From NCBI GenBank assembly GCA_944384545.1, contig CALWTT010000081.1, positions 1 through 44,799 of the forward strand: a DNA stretch of 44,799 nt, given 5' to 3'. The notes beneath the pieces were generated by a model. The model saw only the letters and a list, made by a program, of their open reading frames with translations. It made no database searches and was not told where the DNA came from. This stretch comes from an uncultured Clostridia bacterium (lineage in GTDB: Bacteria > Bacillota > Clostridia > Oscillospirales > CAG-272). This document shows, in pieces, positions 24,780-33,865 of this stretch (its first letter is position 1; every line of letters begins with the position of its first letter). Position numbers and translations under genes: made by a program.

Positions 24780-26410
24780 GCCGAAACCTCCTCTTCATAA
24801 TCGGCGATAATGCGATACCCGTCCTCTGCCGATTCCAGTACAATGTCGCCGTATCCTACCACAGTCTTTTCGTTGATCCGCTCCATCAGTTCGTCCTCCA
24901 ACCGCCCCTCCGCTGCAAGCAGGGCGCGGATCCTCCCCCGCTCACCTGCCAGCAAAAGACGCAGATATTCCAGCTCCGTCGCATCCAAACCATATATACC
25001 CGTGCAATCCTGTGCAGAGGGCATCGGCTTTGTTTCCTCTATGGAATCTGAAATAAGCAACTGCTCTTCCGACAAAGGATGATTGACTTGCTCCACATGA
25101 GCAAAAGGCATATTCCTTAGTGGCTGAGTCGGCTCTTCTTCCTCGGATACAAGAAGACGCGTAGTCGTCCAGGAAGTCTGCTCTATGCGACTGGCAGCGG
25201 AAAAATCCGTACCGTGACTCGGGGCATCGTACAGTTTTTCATAGGCTGGCGGCGGATCCTTTGGATGCAGGTGATCGCTCAGCCTTGCAAAATACCGATC
25301 AATTTCTTCGCGATACCGCAGGGCAAGTGGCGGAACCGAAAGGCGGCTCTTCACAGAAAGGCACGCCCGCAAACGGTTTTCCGCATATTTGACTGCCGCG
25401 GTCACAGAGGAGCGAAGGGTGGATACATCCGATAACGCCAGATAGGTAACCTCGATACGGCATTTAATATTGTGCGCACAAAGAGAACCGCAAAACGCAT
25501 CGTGCGCACGGTGCGAACGGGCACTGCCCCCGCTGAAAAGCCGCGCGTCCTGGAAAAGCGAGGAAAGAACCGGCGTCACCGATCCGGGAATGTGCTTTGC
25601 AAACAGCGCCGCATATTCCCCGGTTGCATACCGACTGTCCTGCCAGCGATAATCGCAGAAAAAGGCAAGAGCGGTCTGCACACCGTCCGGCGTAAGATCG
25701 CCGAGCGCGCCCAAATAAAATTCGCGCAAAGAGGCAAGCGGAAGAATATCCCGCAAAAATGGACGTACTTCCTCGCTGGGGCAGGAAAGGCCGTGCACAA
25801 GACAATAATCACAAACCCACTCTACCATATACTTATCGATGCGCGGGAAGCGGGCACGGTAGGCTTTCCATACTGCACAGAGCTGCAAAATTCCATCTTC
25901 AGGGGGAATATAATCCGGCAGATTGATAATTTCGTATACATAAAGGTAAAAATAGCTTTCGTCGCAACCCGGATACTCTCCTCGCCGCACACAGCTCCGC
26001 CAATAAAAATAAAAGGCGCGCTGTGCTTCCGATAATTGCGCATATTGCGGAATATAGGAGAAAAAAGAAACCGCGGGACACGGGTGCCCTTCCTCCTTCA
26101 GATAGCGAATCGCATCACGGCGGAACTGCCCGTAAAAATTATACGCACTCTGCCGACGGAGAATACGAACCTTAAGCATCAGATTATTTCCGGCAGGACA
26201 GTATTCCTGCGCCTGCTCGCTGCCGGATTCGTCCGCAAGCATTGTCAGCTGCGATTGCTGTCCGTAATTTTTCCGTTCCCCCTCTTTTTTCTCTGCCGTC
26301 ACATCCGATGTCTCTACGCGGCGTGCAAAAGAACGCAACGGGGTATCCTGCCGCCGGCGCGGCAACAGTGCCGACAGATCCCAAAAAGAATCTTTTTCTT
26401 CGTCTTTCAT
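24758..26410 (-). CDS. TerB-N/TerB-C domain protein, first gene of the ATPase-helicase operon
   Basis: 550 residues, GGAGG eight bases before the ATG. After a polar, probably disordered 80-residue N-terminus comes a TerB-N type domain (about 80-290) with PQYAQLSEAQRAFYFYWRSC (121-140) and ESYFYLYVYEIINLPDYIP (151-169). A low-complexity region (about 395-460) links to a TerB-C type C-terminus with LMERINEKTVVGYGDIVLES ending in a DYEEEV acidic tail. These domains are known from comparative work on tellurite-resistance-associated stress systems, where metal binding or DNA-processing roles were proposed, but their biochemistry is unproven. It is the promoter-proximal gene and may be the sensor or adaptor of the module. 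Confidence 0.82.
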   Translation of the reverse strand: MKDEEKDSFWDLSALLPRRRQDTPLRSFARRVETSDVTAEKKEGERKNYGQQSQLTMLADESGSEQAQEYCPAGNNLMLKVRILRRQSAYNFYGQFRRDAIRYLKEEGHPCPAVSFFSYIPQYAQLSEAQRAFYFYWRSCVRRGEYPGCDESYFYLYVYEIINLPDYIPPEDGILQLCAVWKAYRARFPRIDKYMVEWVCDYCLVHGLSCPSEEVRPFLRDILPLASLREFYLGALGDLTPDGVQTALAFFCDYRWQDSRYATGEYAALFAKHIPGSVTPVLSSLFQDARLFSGGSARSHRAHDAFCGSLCAHNIKCRIEVTYLALSDVSTLRSSVTAAVKYAENRLRACLSVKSRLSVPPLALRYREEIDRYFARLSDHLHPKDPPPAYEKLYDAPSHGTDFSAASRIEQTSWTTTRLLVSEEEEPTQPLRNMPFAHVEQVNHPLSEEQLLISDSIEETKPMPSAQDCTGIYGLDATELEYLRLLLAGERGRIRALLAAEGRLEDELMERINEKTVVGYGDIVLESAEDGYRIIADYEEEVSAWIGTQK

Positions 26411-26445
26411 GCCGATCGCCTCCGTCCGTCTCCTTGCATCATTTT

Positions 26446-26474
26446 ATTGTAGCATATTTCTCTTTCCCTGTCAA
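26446..26474 (-). promoter_or_regulatory. strong sigma-A promoter of the six-gene TerB-ATPase-helicase operon
   Basis: On the minus strand TTGACA (26474-26469) and TACAAT (26451-26446) are exactly 17 bp apart. The expected leader is about 30 nt. The near-consensus elements suggest constitutive rather than silent expression. Confidence 0.85.
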
Positions 26475-26562
26475 TTATAACGACGGACTTGTTCAAAAAT
26501 ATTTCGATTGGCAAGAAATCTCCTTTTCGCCATCATGTAAAATCCCATCTTTTCCCTCGCGC

Positions 26563-26594
26563 AAAAAGGGGTGCTCATTTTGCACCCCCTTTTA
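26563..26594. terminator. bidirectional intrinsic terminator after the glycosidase operon
   Basis: AAAAAGGGGTGC (26563-26574) pairs with GCACCCCCTTTT (26582-26593) with a one-base bulge and a 7-base loop, giving A-run, stem and T-run on both strands. It lies 20 bases beyond the 38-residue peptide gene and separates the operon from the TerB promoter. Confidence 0.85.
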
Positions 26595-26614
26595 CCTGTT
26601 CAGGATTTTACGGT

Positions 26615-26731
26615 TTATTCCTCTCCCTCTTCGTCAAACCAATCCACAAACAGCTGATCGTCCTCCGGTGAGGACAAAAGCACCTCCTCCGTAAAGACAA
26701 TCCACTCTACTTTCGGCATACAATATTTCAT
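26615..26731 (-). CDS. 38-residue acidic peptide, translationally coupled to the secreted protein
   Basis: A short ORF starting one base after the stop of the 585-residue gene (TGA-A-ATG). GGAG nine bases upstream lies inside the end of that gene. It reads MKYCMPKVEWIVFTEEVLLS, then SPEDDQLFVDWFDEEGEE. The first part is basic/hydrophobic, the end strongly acidic (net negative), with one Cys and no signal peptide. A terminator follows. Short peptides of the MKYxKPxxExxxF kind occur near secreted proteins in gut Clostridia, but I know no assigned function. A regulatory or precursor peptide is possible. The coupling, ribosome site and terminator argue that it is real. Confidence 0.6.
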   Translation of the reverse strand: MKYCMPKVEWIVFTEEVLLSSPEDDQLFVDWFDEEGEE

Positions 26732-26732
26732 T

Positions 26733-28490
26733 TCATCTTTCTCCGCAATATGCAGTTATTTTCTCATACAAAACCTGCATGGCTTCCGTAACGCCACGCA
26801 AAGCCGGCGGCGCTTCCTCAATCTCCGCCGTACGGACGGCATAGGTTGTTACGCTGTAAGTAACAGTTTTCGATACAGGTTCCCCCTGGCCGTTCACCAC
26901 ACGCAACGAATATACCGTTCCCCAGTTGGCAGGTGTGATCCCACGGAAGATCGCTTCGTATTCGCCAGACGACATACCCTCCTGCGGAGAAAGAGGCACT
27001 GTGTAAACATCCACGAACCCATTGGTGGATATCTGCGCATAATATGCATCTCCGTCCCCTTCCAGACATACCGCATAAAGGCGAAAGGCCACGCTGTCCT
27101 CCAATACGAGCGTAATCCCACGCAGCCGCACTGCCGTAGCCGCTCCCGTCATGGTCAGTTCATCCGTATACGTTCCTTCCGGCTTCCATACCTTCTGATC
27201 CTCACGCAGGGCCGCATTAACCAATGTATCGGTCCGATAGGAAAAATACATCTGTGCCGCCGCTATATAATTCAGTGTAGCAACGGCGACCTCTTCCTCC
27301 TCTGTACCCATATAATAATCTAGCAACTCAGCCGGGGTTCTGGTATCTGCCGATCCTGTCATATACTCTTCACCATAACGGGAAGCGGGAATCACTGTAA
27401 GCGGATCCGCCATTTCCTTGGCGGCGATCCCTCCCACACTCACCTTTACGGAGCCGTCTGCCTGTAATGTTCCCTCCAGAAATTCTCCGTTCAGGATCAC
27501 GCCAGTAGCATCTGCCCCTGCAGGCGGCACTACATAATAATTCACCGCAAACGCATCTCCAAGTGTAATGCTTGCTCCGTCAAAGGACGGTTCCGATGCC
27601 TGCGCCGGCAGCATCGTCAGAGCCGGGTTCAGTGTCAGTCCATTGGCATTCTCTTCGGACGCCGGCCGATCCGCGGAAAGACAATAGTGAACCGCACTTC
27701 CCTCAGTCAGGTTTACTACCTTCTCTGCAAGCAGCGCGTTGATCTGCTCCGCATCCTTTCCGACAATCGGATACCAATCCTCCGGATTCTTCCAGTCCCC
27801 ATCCTCTACCGGGAAAATCATACGTCCGTCCACCAGAATACAGATCCGGGCGTTGCTGTCCGACAAAGCATGACATACCTCTGCATAGCTCAATATCGCA
27901 CGTCCAGCTTGCGGAGAAACATATTCATAAGCATATACGGTATCCGATGTAACCGGATGTGCAGTCGCATACCCGGATCCCGATGACAAAAACATCATAC
28001 CCGCATTTTCCTGCCCTACATAACTTACGCGTTCCCCTGCTGCATACCGCGCAAGCTCCTGTGCAAAAAAGGACTCCGTTGTACCCCACAGCATATCCCA
28101 ACCTTCACTGATCACCATATGCGTGTCCGGATCCAGTTCTTTATTGTTCATAAACAGCACGCGTGAAATTCTCTCGTAGTCACCGGTTCCCGTATGCAGG
28201 ATTCCGGCCGACCAATTCCCGGAGAATGCAATCTTTCCGCATGTTTCGAGATACGTCCGGTATTTTTTGATATCGGAATACAAATACCCGCCGTATTCCC
28301 CCGGCGCATCATACCGATCGGGTTCTTTCCTGTCCAATTGGATCCCATTGTCCGATGCATAGGTCGTATATAAGCTGCTGTCGGTAGTTTCCTCTGCCGA
28401 AATTCTGCAGCACGGATCAAAAAGAAGCAATATTCCGGTGAAGAAAGCCATGAAGCCAACGATCAGTGAAGCAATCCTACGCTGATTCAT
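26733..28490 (-). CDS. secreted multi-domain protein of unknown function
   Basis: 585 residues with an N-terminal hydrophobic signal or anchor (about residues 7-28) ending near a possible cleavage at ISAEE. The middle (about 180-300) resembles a beta-sandwich module of secreted gut-Clostridia proteins (ICILVDGRMIFPVEDGDW, then INALLAEKVVNLTEGSAVHY). The C-terminal half has the pattern SITLGDAFAVNYYVVPP and ATLNYIAAAQMYFSYRTD seen in a recurring, uncharacterised extracellular domain. No catalytic motif was recognised. It begins 48 bases after GH95 without a visible own promoter, so it probably ends the glycosidase transcript. A glycan-binding role is plausible from context only. Confidence 0.65.
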   Translation of the reverse strand: MNQRRIASLIVGFMAFFTGILLLFDPCCRISAEETTDSSLYTTYASDNGIQLDRKEPDRYDAPGEYGGYLYSDIKKYRTYLETCGKIAFSGNWSAGILHTGTGDYERISRVLFMNNKELDPDTHMVISEGWDMLWGTTESFFAQELARYAAGERVSYVGQENAGMMFLSSGSGYATAHPVTSDTVYAYEYVSPQAGRAILSYAEVCHALSDSNARICILVDGRMIFPVEDGDWKNPEDWYPIVGKDAEQINALLAEKVVNLTEGSAVHYCLSADRPASEENANGLTLNPALTMLPAQASEPSFDGASITLGDAFAVNYYVVPPAGADATGVILNGEFLEGTLQADGSVKVSVGGIAAKEMADPLTVIPASRYGEEYMTGSADTRTPAELLDYYMGTEEEEVAVATLNYIAAAQMYFSYRTDTLVNAALREDQKVWKPEGTYTDELTMTGAATAVRLRGITLVLEDSVAFRLYAVCLEGDGDAYYAQISTNGFVDVYTVPLSPQEGMSSGEYEAIFRGITPANWGTVYSLRVVNGQGEPVSKTVTYSVTTYAVRTAEIEEAPPALRGVTEAMQVLYEKITAYCGER

Positions 28491-28538
28491 ATTCTTATTC
28501 TTGTCCTTTCAAAAATCACATGGAGAAAAGCAACCGGA

Positions 28539-30788
28539 TTATCCGATCAAGCGGCATCGCTCCCCGCCATGCATCCTGCGACGGTAATGCACACCGTCTG
28601 CTATCAACTTCAATTCGCCATCCAAATCGGCTGTCACTTCCAATGCAGTGATTTTCCCTGCGCTCCAGGCTGCGCTGACCGTATAGCCGCCCCGGGCGCG
28701 AAGTCCGGAAAACGAACCGTCCTGCCACGCATCCGGCAAAGAGGGCAACACGCGGATCTCCTCCTCGTGGCTCTGGATCAGCATTTCGGCAATGCCTGCC
28801 GTTGCACCAAAATTGCCGTCAATCTGAAAGAAGACCGGCGGGTGATGATCAAAAAGATTGCGATAGGTACTCCGACCGTATAACTGGCGCAAAGCCTCCT
28901 CAGCCGCATTTCCGTCAAACAAACGCGCCCAGAAATTGACAATCCAGGCAAGGCTCCAACCGGTATGCCCGCCGCCACCCTCCAGACGGTGCCGCAGAGA
29001 GGCGCGTGCCGCATGGAACAGTTCGGGCGTCCCCTTTTCCGTGATCATACCGGCGGGGTACAATCCGTACAAATGCGACATATGCCGATGTCCGGGTTCC
29101 ACTTCCTCATATTCTTCCTGCCACTCGAGTATACGCCCCGAACGGCCGATCCGAAGCGGTGGCAGCTTCTCACGGGCAGCGCGGATCCGCGCCGAAAGCT
29201 CCCTGTCCTCACCGAGAATGGCGGCCGCCTCCGTTACCGTATCGAACAGTTCTGCCAAAATCGTATTGTCCATCGTTGGGCCCGCGCACATGGCGACGGC
29301 CTTTCCGGTAACGGGATCTACATAATGGTTTTCCGGAGAATTGGACGGCGCCGTCACAAGATATCCGTTCCGTGGGTCCGTAACGAGAAAATCCAGGAAG
29401 AAACGGGCGCTGTCACGCATAATCGGATAATAGCGGCGCAGGAAATCCTTATCCTTGGTATAAAGGTAATGCTCCCACAGATGCCGACAGCACCAGGCTC
29501 CCGCACACGCAAAGGCGCCCCAGGACGGATGTTCTCCCGGTGCGGTGAAGCCGTGTGCATTGGCAATGGTAGGGGCAACCCAACCGCTGCAACCGTACTG
29601 CACCTCGGCGGTACGTGCGCCATGGGAAGCAAGGTCCTCAATATAGGCGAAGAACGGTTCCGCATACTCCGAAAGCCCCGTGACTTCTGCTGGCCAGTAC
29701 ATCATCTGCAAATTGATATTGATATGAAAATCTGCGCTCCACGGCGGACAACAGTCCCGCGCCCAGATTCCCTGCAAATTGGAAGGAAGCTTTCCACGCG
29801 AGCAGGACATCAGCAGATAGCGGCCGAACGAAAAGTACAATGCCGAAAATCCGGAGTCATTTTCCCCTTTCCGGATTGCTTCCATGCGTTTATCGGTCGG
29901 AAGATCGGTCCGACCGGGGCCGAAATCCACATAACAGCGCTCCATCACCGAACGGTGATGCGCTATATGCTCCTTTGCAATCTTCTCCGCGCCGGCCGCA
30001 ACAGCGGCGTCCACACAGGCCCGTGCCGTCACTGCCGGATCGCAAGTGCCGCGCGCATGATAATCCGTCTCCGTTGCCGCATAAATCCGGATACAGGAAC
30101 CGCCGGCAAATATGCCGCCGCTGTCAAAGCTCCCGCCTATCGAAACGCGCGCCGCCTCCACGCGGATACAGGTAGCATACGATACCGCTCCCTGACCGGC
30201 AAAACGCCCCGTCACCAGAATTCCATCCTGCAGGTATTCATAGCCGGCATTTTTCTGCGCCGGGTCAAAACGGATCTTGAGTTCCTGATTCTCCGGACCG
30301 GTGATTTCCGTAATGGCAATTTCGTATTTTTCCGAAACAAAATGACGACGGACGACATTCCCGAACGTCACCGTTGCAACACCGTCAAATAGATCCAGCT
30401 CCCGGCGGTAGCCGTCCGATACACATATGGCATCGGCAAAACCGGACATTTCCACGGTAATGTCTCCGGCTGGCTGAAAGGAGCCGTATGGCTCCCCATC
30501 GGCAGAAGCTGCACTTCCCTTTCCGCGACATACAAGATACCGGGTGCAGAGTTCTTCCGCCTCCGCGATTTTTCCTTCAAAAAGCAGACGCCGCATTTGG
30601 TCAAGATGTTCTCGGCATTCCGGATTATCGTTATCCGTCTCGTATCCGGACCACATGCTCTCCTCCGAAAGCTGCAATCGCTCATACTCAACACCACCGT
30701 ACACCATCATACCAAGGCGTCCATTCCCCATCGGCATTGCTTCGCTCCAGCAGCAGGCCGGTCTGTCGTACCACACTTTCCGTTCCAT
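28539..30788 (-). CDS. glycoside hydrolase family 95 alpha-L-fucosidase
   Basis: 749 residues from the second of two close ATGs (30788), chosen because GAGGGGA sits nine to ten bases upstream; the first ATG (30797) overlaps the GH38 stop with no spacing for a ribosome site. The N-terminal domain has YDRPACCWSEAMPMGNGRLG. Catalytic-domain landmarks are TAPSNSPENHYVDP, GHRHMSHLYGLYP, GGGHTGWSLAWIVNFWARL and PPVFFQIDGNFGATAGIAEML, all GH95. The family removes alpha-1,2-linked fucose (some members galactose) by inversion. No signal peptide is seen, so it is probably cytoplasmic and acts on imported fucosylated oligosaccharides such as mucin or milk glycans. Confidence 0.93.
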   Translation of the reverse strand: MERKVWYDRPACCWSEAMPMGNGRLGMMVYGGVEYERLQLSEESMWSGYETDNDNPECREHLDQMRRLLFEGKIAEAEELCTRYLVCRGKGSAASADGEPYGSFQPAGDITVEMSGFADAICVSDGYRRELDLFDGVATVTFGNVVRRHFVSEKYEIAITEITGPENQELKIRFDPAQKNAGYEYLQDGILVTGRFAGQGAVSYATCIRVEAARVSIGGSFDSGGIFAGGSCIRIYAATETDYHARGTCDPAVTARACVDAAVAAGAEKIAKEHIAHHRSVMERCYVDFGPGRTDLPTDKRMEAIRKGENDSGFSALYFSFGRYLLMSCSRGKLPSNLQGIWARDCCPPWSADFHININLQMMYWPAEVTGLSEYAEPFFAYIEDLASHGARTAEVQYGCSGWVAPTIANAHGFTAPGEHPSWGAFACAGAWCCRHLWEHYLYTKDKDFLRRYYPIMRDSARFFLDFLVTDPRNGYLVTAPSNSPENHYVDPVTGKAVAMCAGPTMDNTILAELFDTVTEAAAILGEDRELSARIRAAREKLPPLRIGRSGRILEWQEEYEEVEPGHRHMSHLYGLYPAGMITEKGTPELFHAARASLRHRLEGGGGHTGWSLAWIVNFWARLFDGNAAEEALRQLYGRSTYRNLFDHHPPVFFQIDGNFGATAGIAEMLIQSHEEEIRVLPSLPDAWQDGSFSGLRARGGYTVSAAWSAGKITALEVTADLDGELKLIADGVHYRRRMHGGERCRLIG

Positions 30789-30793
30789 ATCTC

Positions 30794-33700
30794 TCATTCC
30801 CCTCTTGTCAGACGCAAGGTCAATATCTCAAATGGCTTTGCTACCAGTGCAATCTCACCATTCTTCCCTTCCACACGCTCAACAGGGTTCTCCATCAGGT
30901 CGCACAGCCATACCTCCTCTGCCGGAATACCCAAATGCAGATGGAACGCAGTTCTTTCATTTTTCGTCTCGTACATGCGCAGGATCACATCGTTGCCGTC
31001 TTCGGCAATCTTGACCGTCTCCAGAATGATATTGTCCGCATCACAGGAAACTGCGGAAAATCTTTCCGGCAGACTTCCATCTCCCGCACGCCCGGCATAG
31101 ACCTGCATCGGCTGATTCAGATCATAGGCCAGTTTGACCGTATCGGCATCACGCAGATTCCCCGCATGCGGATACAGTGAATAGGTAAAGCGATGCTCAC
31201 CCTGATCTGCCTCCGGATTCGGATAGGTTGCGCACTTGATCAGTGTCAGCTTCATTACGCCATCGTGAATGTCGTGACCGTATTTACAGTCGTTCAGAAG
31301 ACTGACGCCATAATTCCCCTCTGAAAGATCCGCATATTTATGTCCGCATACTTCAAATTTGGCGCGGTCCCAGGAGGTATTCCGGTGCGTAGGGCGCTCG
31401 ATGGTTCCAAATTGAATCTCATACGTTGCATGATCCGCATTGACATCTACCGGGAAGGCCACCTTCAGAAACTGATGATGCTGGTGCCAATCCGCGCGGG
31501 TCTCAAAATCGATCTTCGGCATATCGCTGTAAAACCACACTGTCTGCTCAATACGACTCTCCATGTACGGGCGTACAAGTCGGATTCCCGTACGGGCTCC
31601 CTCCTCTACCACCTCCACGGAGGAAAGCGCGTTCACAAGATATGTCTTATCGGTATGATACGCCGACATTTCCCAGCCGTCCCAATTATAGGGATAGTCC
31701 TCATGAATCATCAGCTGATTGCCCTTGCACCCGCTGCGAAGCACCTCACGCTGGTTCTTTTTATCATAAAGACGGGTTATTGTATAGGATTCGTCAAACT
31801 CGACAAGGAAAAACGGTGTTTCCACGCAACGATCCTTCACACGCACGCGGCTCGGTCTTTCCGTAAGCTCCACCGTACAGTAGCCCTTGGCCGGCACATT
31901 CTCCACATAATACGCGCGTCCTTCATATGTAACCACGCCGTTACCGACAAAGGAGTGCGGGTTGAAAACAACGAATTTCCCATCTGCCTTGATTTTTCCA
32001 AGCAAATAGGATATGGCTTTCTTGCGCTCACGCTCGGCAATGGCACGGATCTGCGCATAGGCGCGGTCGCTCTCGTCATAAACTTCCTTGATCGACGATC
32101 CGGGAATGATGTCGTGGAACTGATGGGTGAGGATGTCCTCCCATCCCGCATGCAACGCCTCTTTCGGAAAGGGATCTCCGCCCAAGACATCCGAAAGCGT
32201 ACAGAGCAACTCGGTATTCTCGTACAAAAATTCGCTCTCACGATTGTTCTTTTTGTTCTTGGCGATACCGGTATACGTGCCGCGGTGCAGCTCAAGATAC
32301 AACTCACCCTGCCATACAGGCAGACGCGGGTTCCCCTCTATCCTGCGTCCGAGGCGGGCAAGCATGTTCCCCGCAAAATCGCTCTTGCCGTTCGGGCAGC
32401 CGGGAATCCCCTGCGCTGTACGACGCAAAAGCTCGATATGTTCCTGCGTAGGTCCGCCTCCCCCATCCCCGTAACCGTAGGTCAGGATCGCCTCATCCGA
32501 AAGATTCTTCTGCTGATACCGGTTATAGGTTCCTGCAATCATTGCCGCATGGGTCGTACCCACATAGGTTGTATACCGCTCCGGCTTCCGGTCCCGATAC
32601 TGCATCTGCGGAGTCAGAAAATAACTGTTGATTTCCGTGCCGTCAATTCCTCTCCAACGGAAAGTGTCATACGGCATCATGTTCTCTTCATTCCAGCTGA
32701 TCTTGGAGGTTACAAACCAATCCACACCACTCTTCCGAAGGATCTGAGGCAGAGCGGCGGAATAGCCGAATACATCCGGAAGCCACAGAATATGGCTGTT
32801 GACGCCGAATTCATCGCGGAAGAAGCGTTTCCCATACAGAACCTGACGCACAAGGCTTTCCCCGCTGGACAGATTACAGTCTGCCTCGACCCACATGGCC
32901 CCTTCCACTTCCCAGCGACCGGCGCGTACCATTTTCCGGATCTCCTCGTACAATGCGGGGGACTCCTCTTTTGCATACTTGTACAGCAACGCCTGCGACG
33001 ACATGAATTTGTATTCGGGATAGCGTTTCATCAGCTCAATGACCGTTGCAAACGAGCGCTGTATCTTTTCCCGCGTCTGTGCAAGGGTCCAGAGCCAGGC
33101 ACAGTCAATGTGTGTGTGGCCAATACAGACCGTACTCACTTCCTGCGGCCTGCAATAGGCACCGTAGAAGGAATGTTGCAGATATGCGTCTGCCACCCGC
33201 ACCGATGCATAGAATTCCTCCGAAGGAACGCGGCGCAGATCCAACAGGTCCACCGCATGACTCAAATGTGTCAGGGTCGTCGCATACGTATGCGAATTGG
33301 TATCCAGAAAATCCAGCACCTGCTTCGGAACCAGAAGGTCATAGTACAGTTTTTCCACATCGGGATCCACTGTGTACAATGATACACGCAGCTCTGCCTC
33401 CGGAATCGACTGTCCGGTATATGCGTACAAATAGATTGCAAAACGGTCTTTCCCTTCCAGCAGCAGATCCGTATGGTTGGTATCCAGACCCTGCCGCATG
33501 GTTCCGTCTACATATGCGATAAACTGTGGATTTCCCGCATCCCAGCCGGTTTTATCGGTATCCACACGCAGATGCATCTCTTCGCCCTGCATCTCCTCCG
33601 GACGATCTACCTGCAGGTAAAACCAGACATGGCTGTCATTTCCGCTGCCCCATTTTCCCTTCTGATCGTATACCGTGAACGAAGAAAGCGGTGGCGGCGT

Positions 33701-33820
33701 ATGACCTGTCTTATACCCGCAGGGACAGACCAGCACCTCCTGGATCGGGGCTGTATGGCGCACCCGGTTCTCTCCCAACACTTCAATCAGCTTGTTGACC
33801 TTACGCATCTGATTCAGCAT
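30794..33820 (-). CDS. glycoside hydrolase family 38 alpha-mannosidase
   Basis: 1008 residues, AGGAGA seven bases before the ATG. The N-terminal beta-domain (to about 225) is followed by the catalytic domain with the zinc motif GHTHIDCAW (234-242), SSQALLYKY, EGAMWVEADCNLSSGESLVRQ and WLPDVFGYSAALPQIL, in which Asp349 should be the nucleophile. The family hydrolyses alpha-mannosidic bonds with retention, using a metal ion. The size and lack of a signal peptide fit the cytoplasmic class. It lies between GH20-like and GH95 genes, 45 bases after the former, so the operon can remove mannose, N-acetylhexosamine and fucose from host-type glycans. Confidence 0.95.
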   Translation of the reverse strand: MLNQMRKVNKLIEVLGENRVRHTAPIQEVLVCPCGYKTGHTPPPLSSFTVYDQKGKWGSGNDSHVWFYLQVDRPEEMQGEEMHLRVDTDKTGWDAGNPQFIAYVDGTMRQGLDTNHTDLLLEGKDRFAIYLYAYTGQSIPEAELRVSLYTVDPDVEKLYYDLLVPKQVLDFLDTNSHTYATTLTHLSHAVDLLDLRRVPSEEFYASVRVADAYLQHSFYGAYCRPQEVSTVCIGHTHIDCAWLWTLAQTREKIQRSFATVIELMKRYPEYKFMSSQALLYKYAKEESPALYEEIRKMVRAGRWEVEGAMWVEADCNLSSGESLVRQVLYGKRFFRDEFGVNSHILWLPDVFGYSAALPQILRKSGVDWFVTSKISWNEENMMPYDTFRWRGIDGTEINSYFLTPQMQYRDRKPERYTTYVGTTHAAMIAGTYNRYQQKNLSDEAILTYGYGDGGGGPTQEHIELLRRTAQGIPGCPNGKSDFAGNMLARLGRRIEGNPRLPVWQGELYLELHRGTYTGIAKNKKNNRESEFLYENTELLCTLSDVLGGDPFPKEALHAGWEDILTHQFHDIIPGSSIKEVYDESDRAYAQIRAIAERERKKAISYLLGKIKADGKFVVFNPHSFVGNGVVTYEGRAYYVENVPAKGYCTVELTERPSRVRVKDRCVETPFFLVEFDESYTITRLYDKKNQREVLRSGCKGNQLMIHEDYPYNWDGWEMSAYHTDKTYLVNALSSVEVVEEGARTGIRLVRPYMESRIEQTVWFYSDMPKIDFETRADWHQHHQFLKVAFPVDVNADHATYEIQFGTIERPTHRNTSWDRAKFEVCGHKYADLSEGNYGVSLLNDCKYGHDIHDGVMKLTLIKCATYPNPEADQGEHRFTYSLYPHAGNLRDADTVKLAYDLNQPMQVYAGRAGDGSLPERFSAVSCDADNIILETVKIAEDGNDVILRMYETKNERTAFHLHLGIPAEEVWLCDLMENPVERVEGKNGEIALVAKPFEILTLRLTRGE

Positions 33821-33865
33821 CTCGTATTCTCCTAGTTTTCTATGTTTATAACTTTTATATATGCA

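Noticed and set aside
21144..26410. Complete BREX or DISARM defence system
   Set aside because: The methyltransferase next to the helicase is of the small-molecule class without a DNA-methylase motif, and PglX, PglZ, BrxL, DrmA/B/C and phospholipase D genes are absent.
31340..33382. Long plus-strand open frame of 680 codons opposite the GH38 gene
   Set aside because: It is antisense to a strongly conserved mannosidase, has no ribosome site and no recognisable domain. High GC at third positions of the real gene keeps the opposite frame open.
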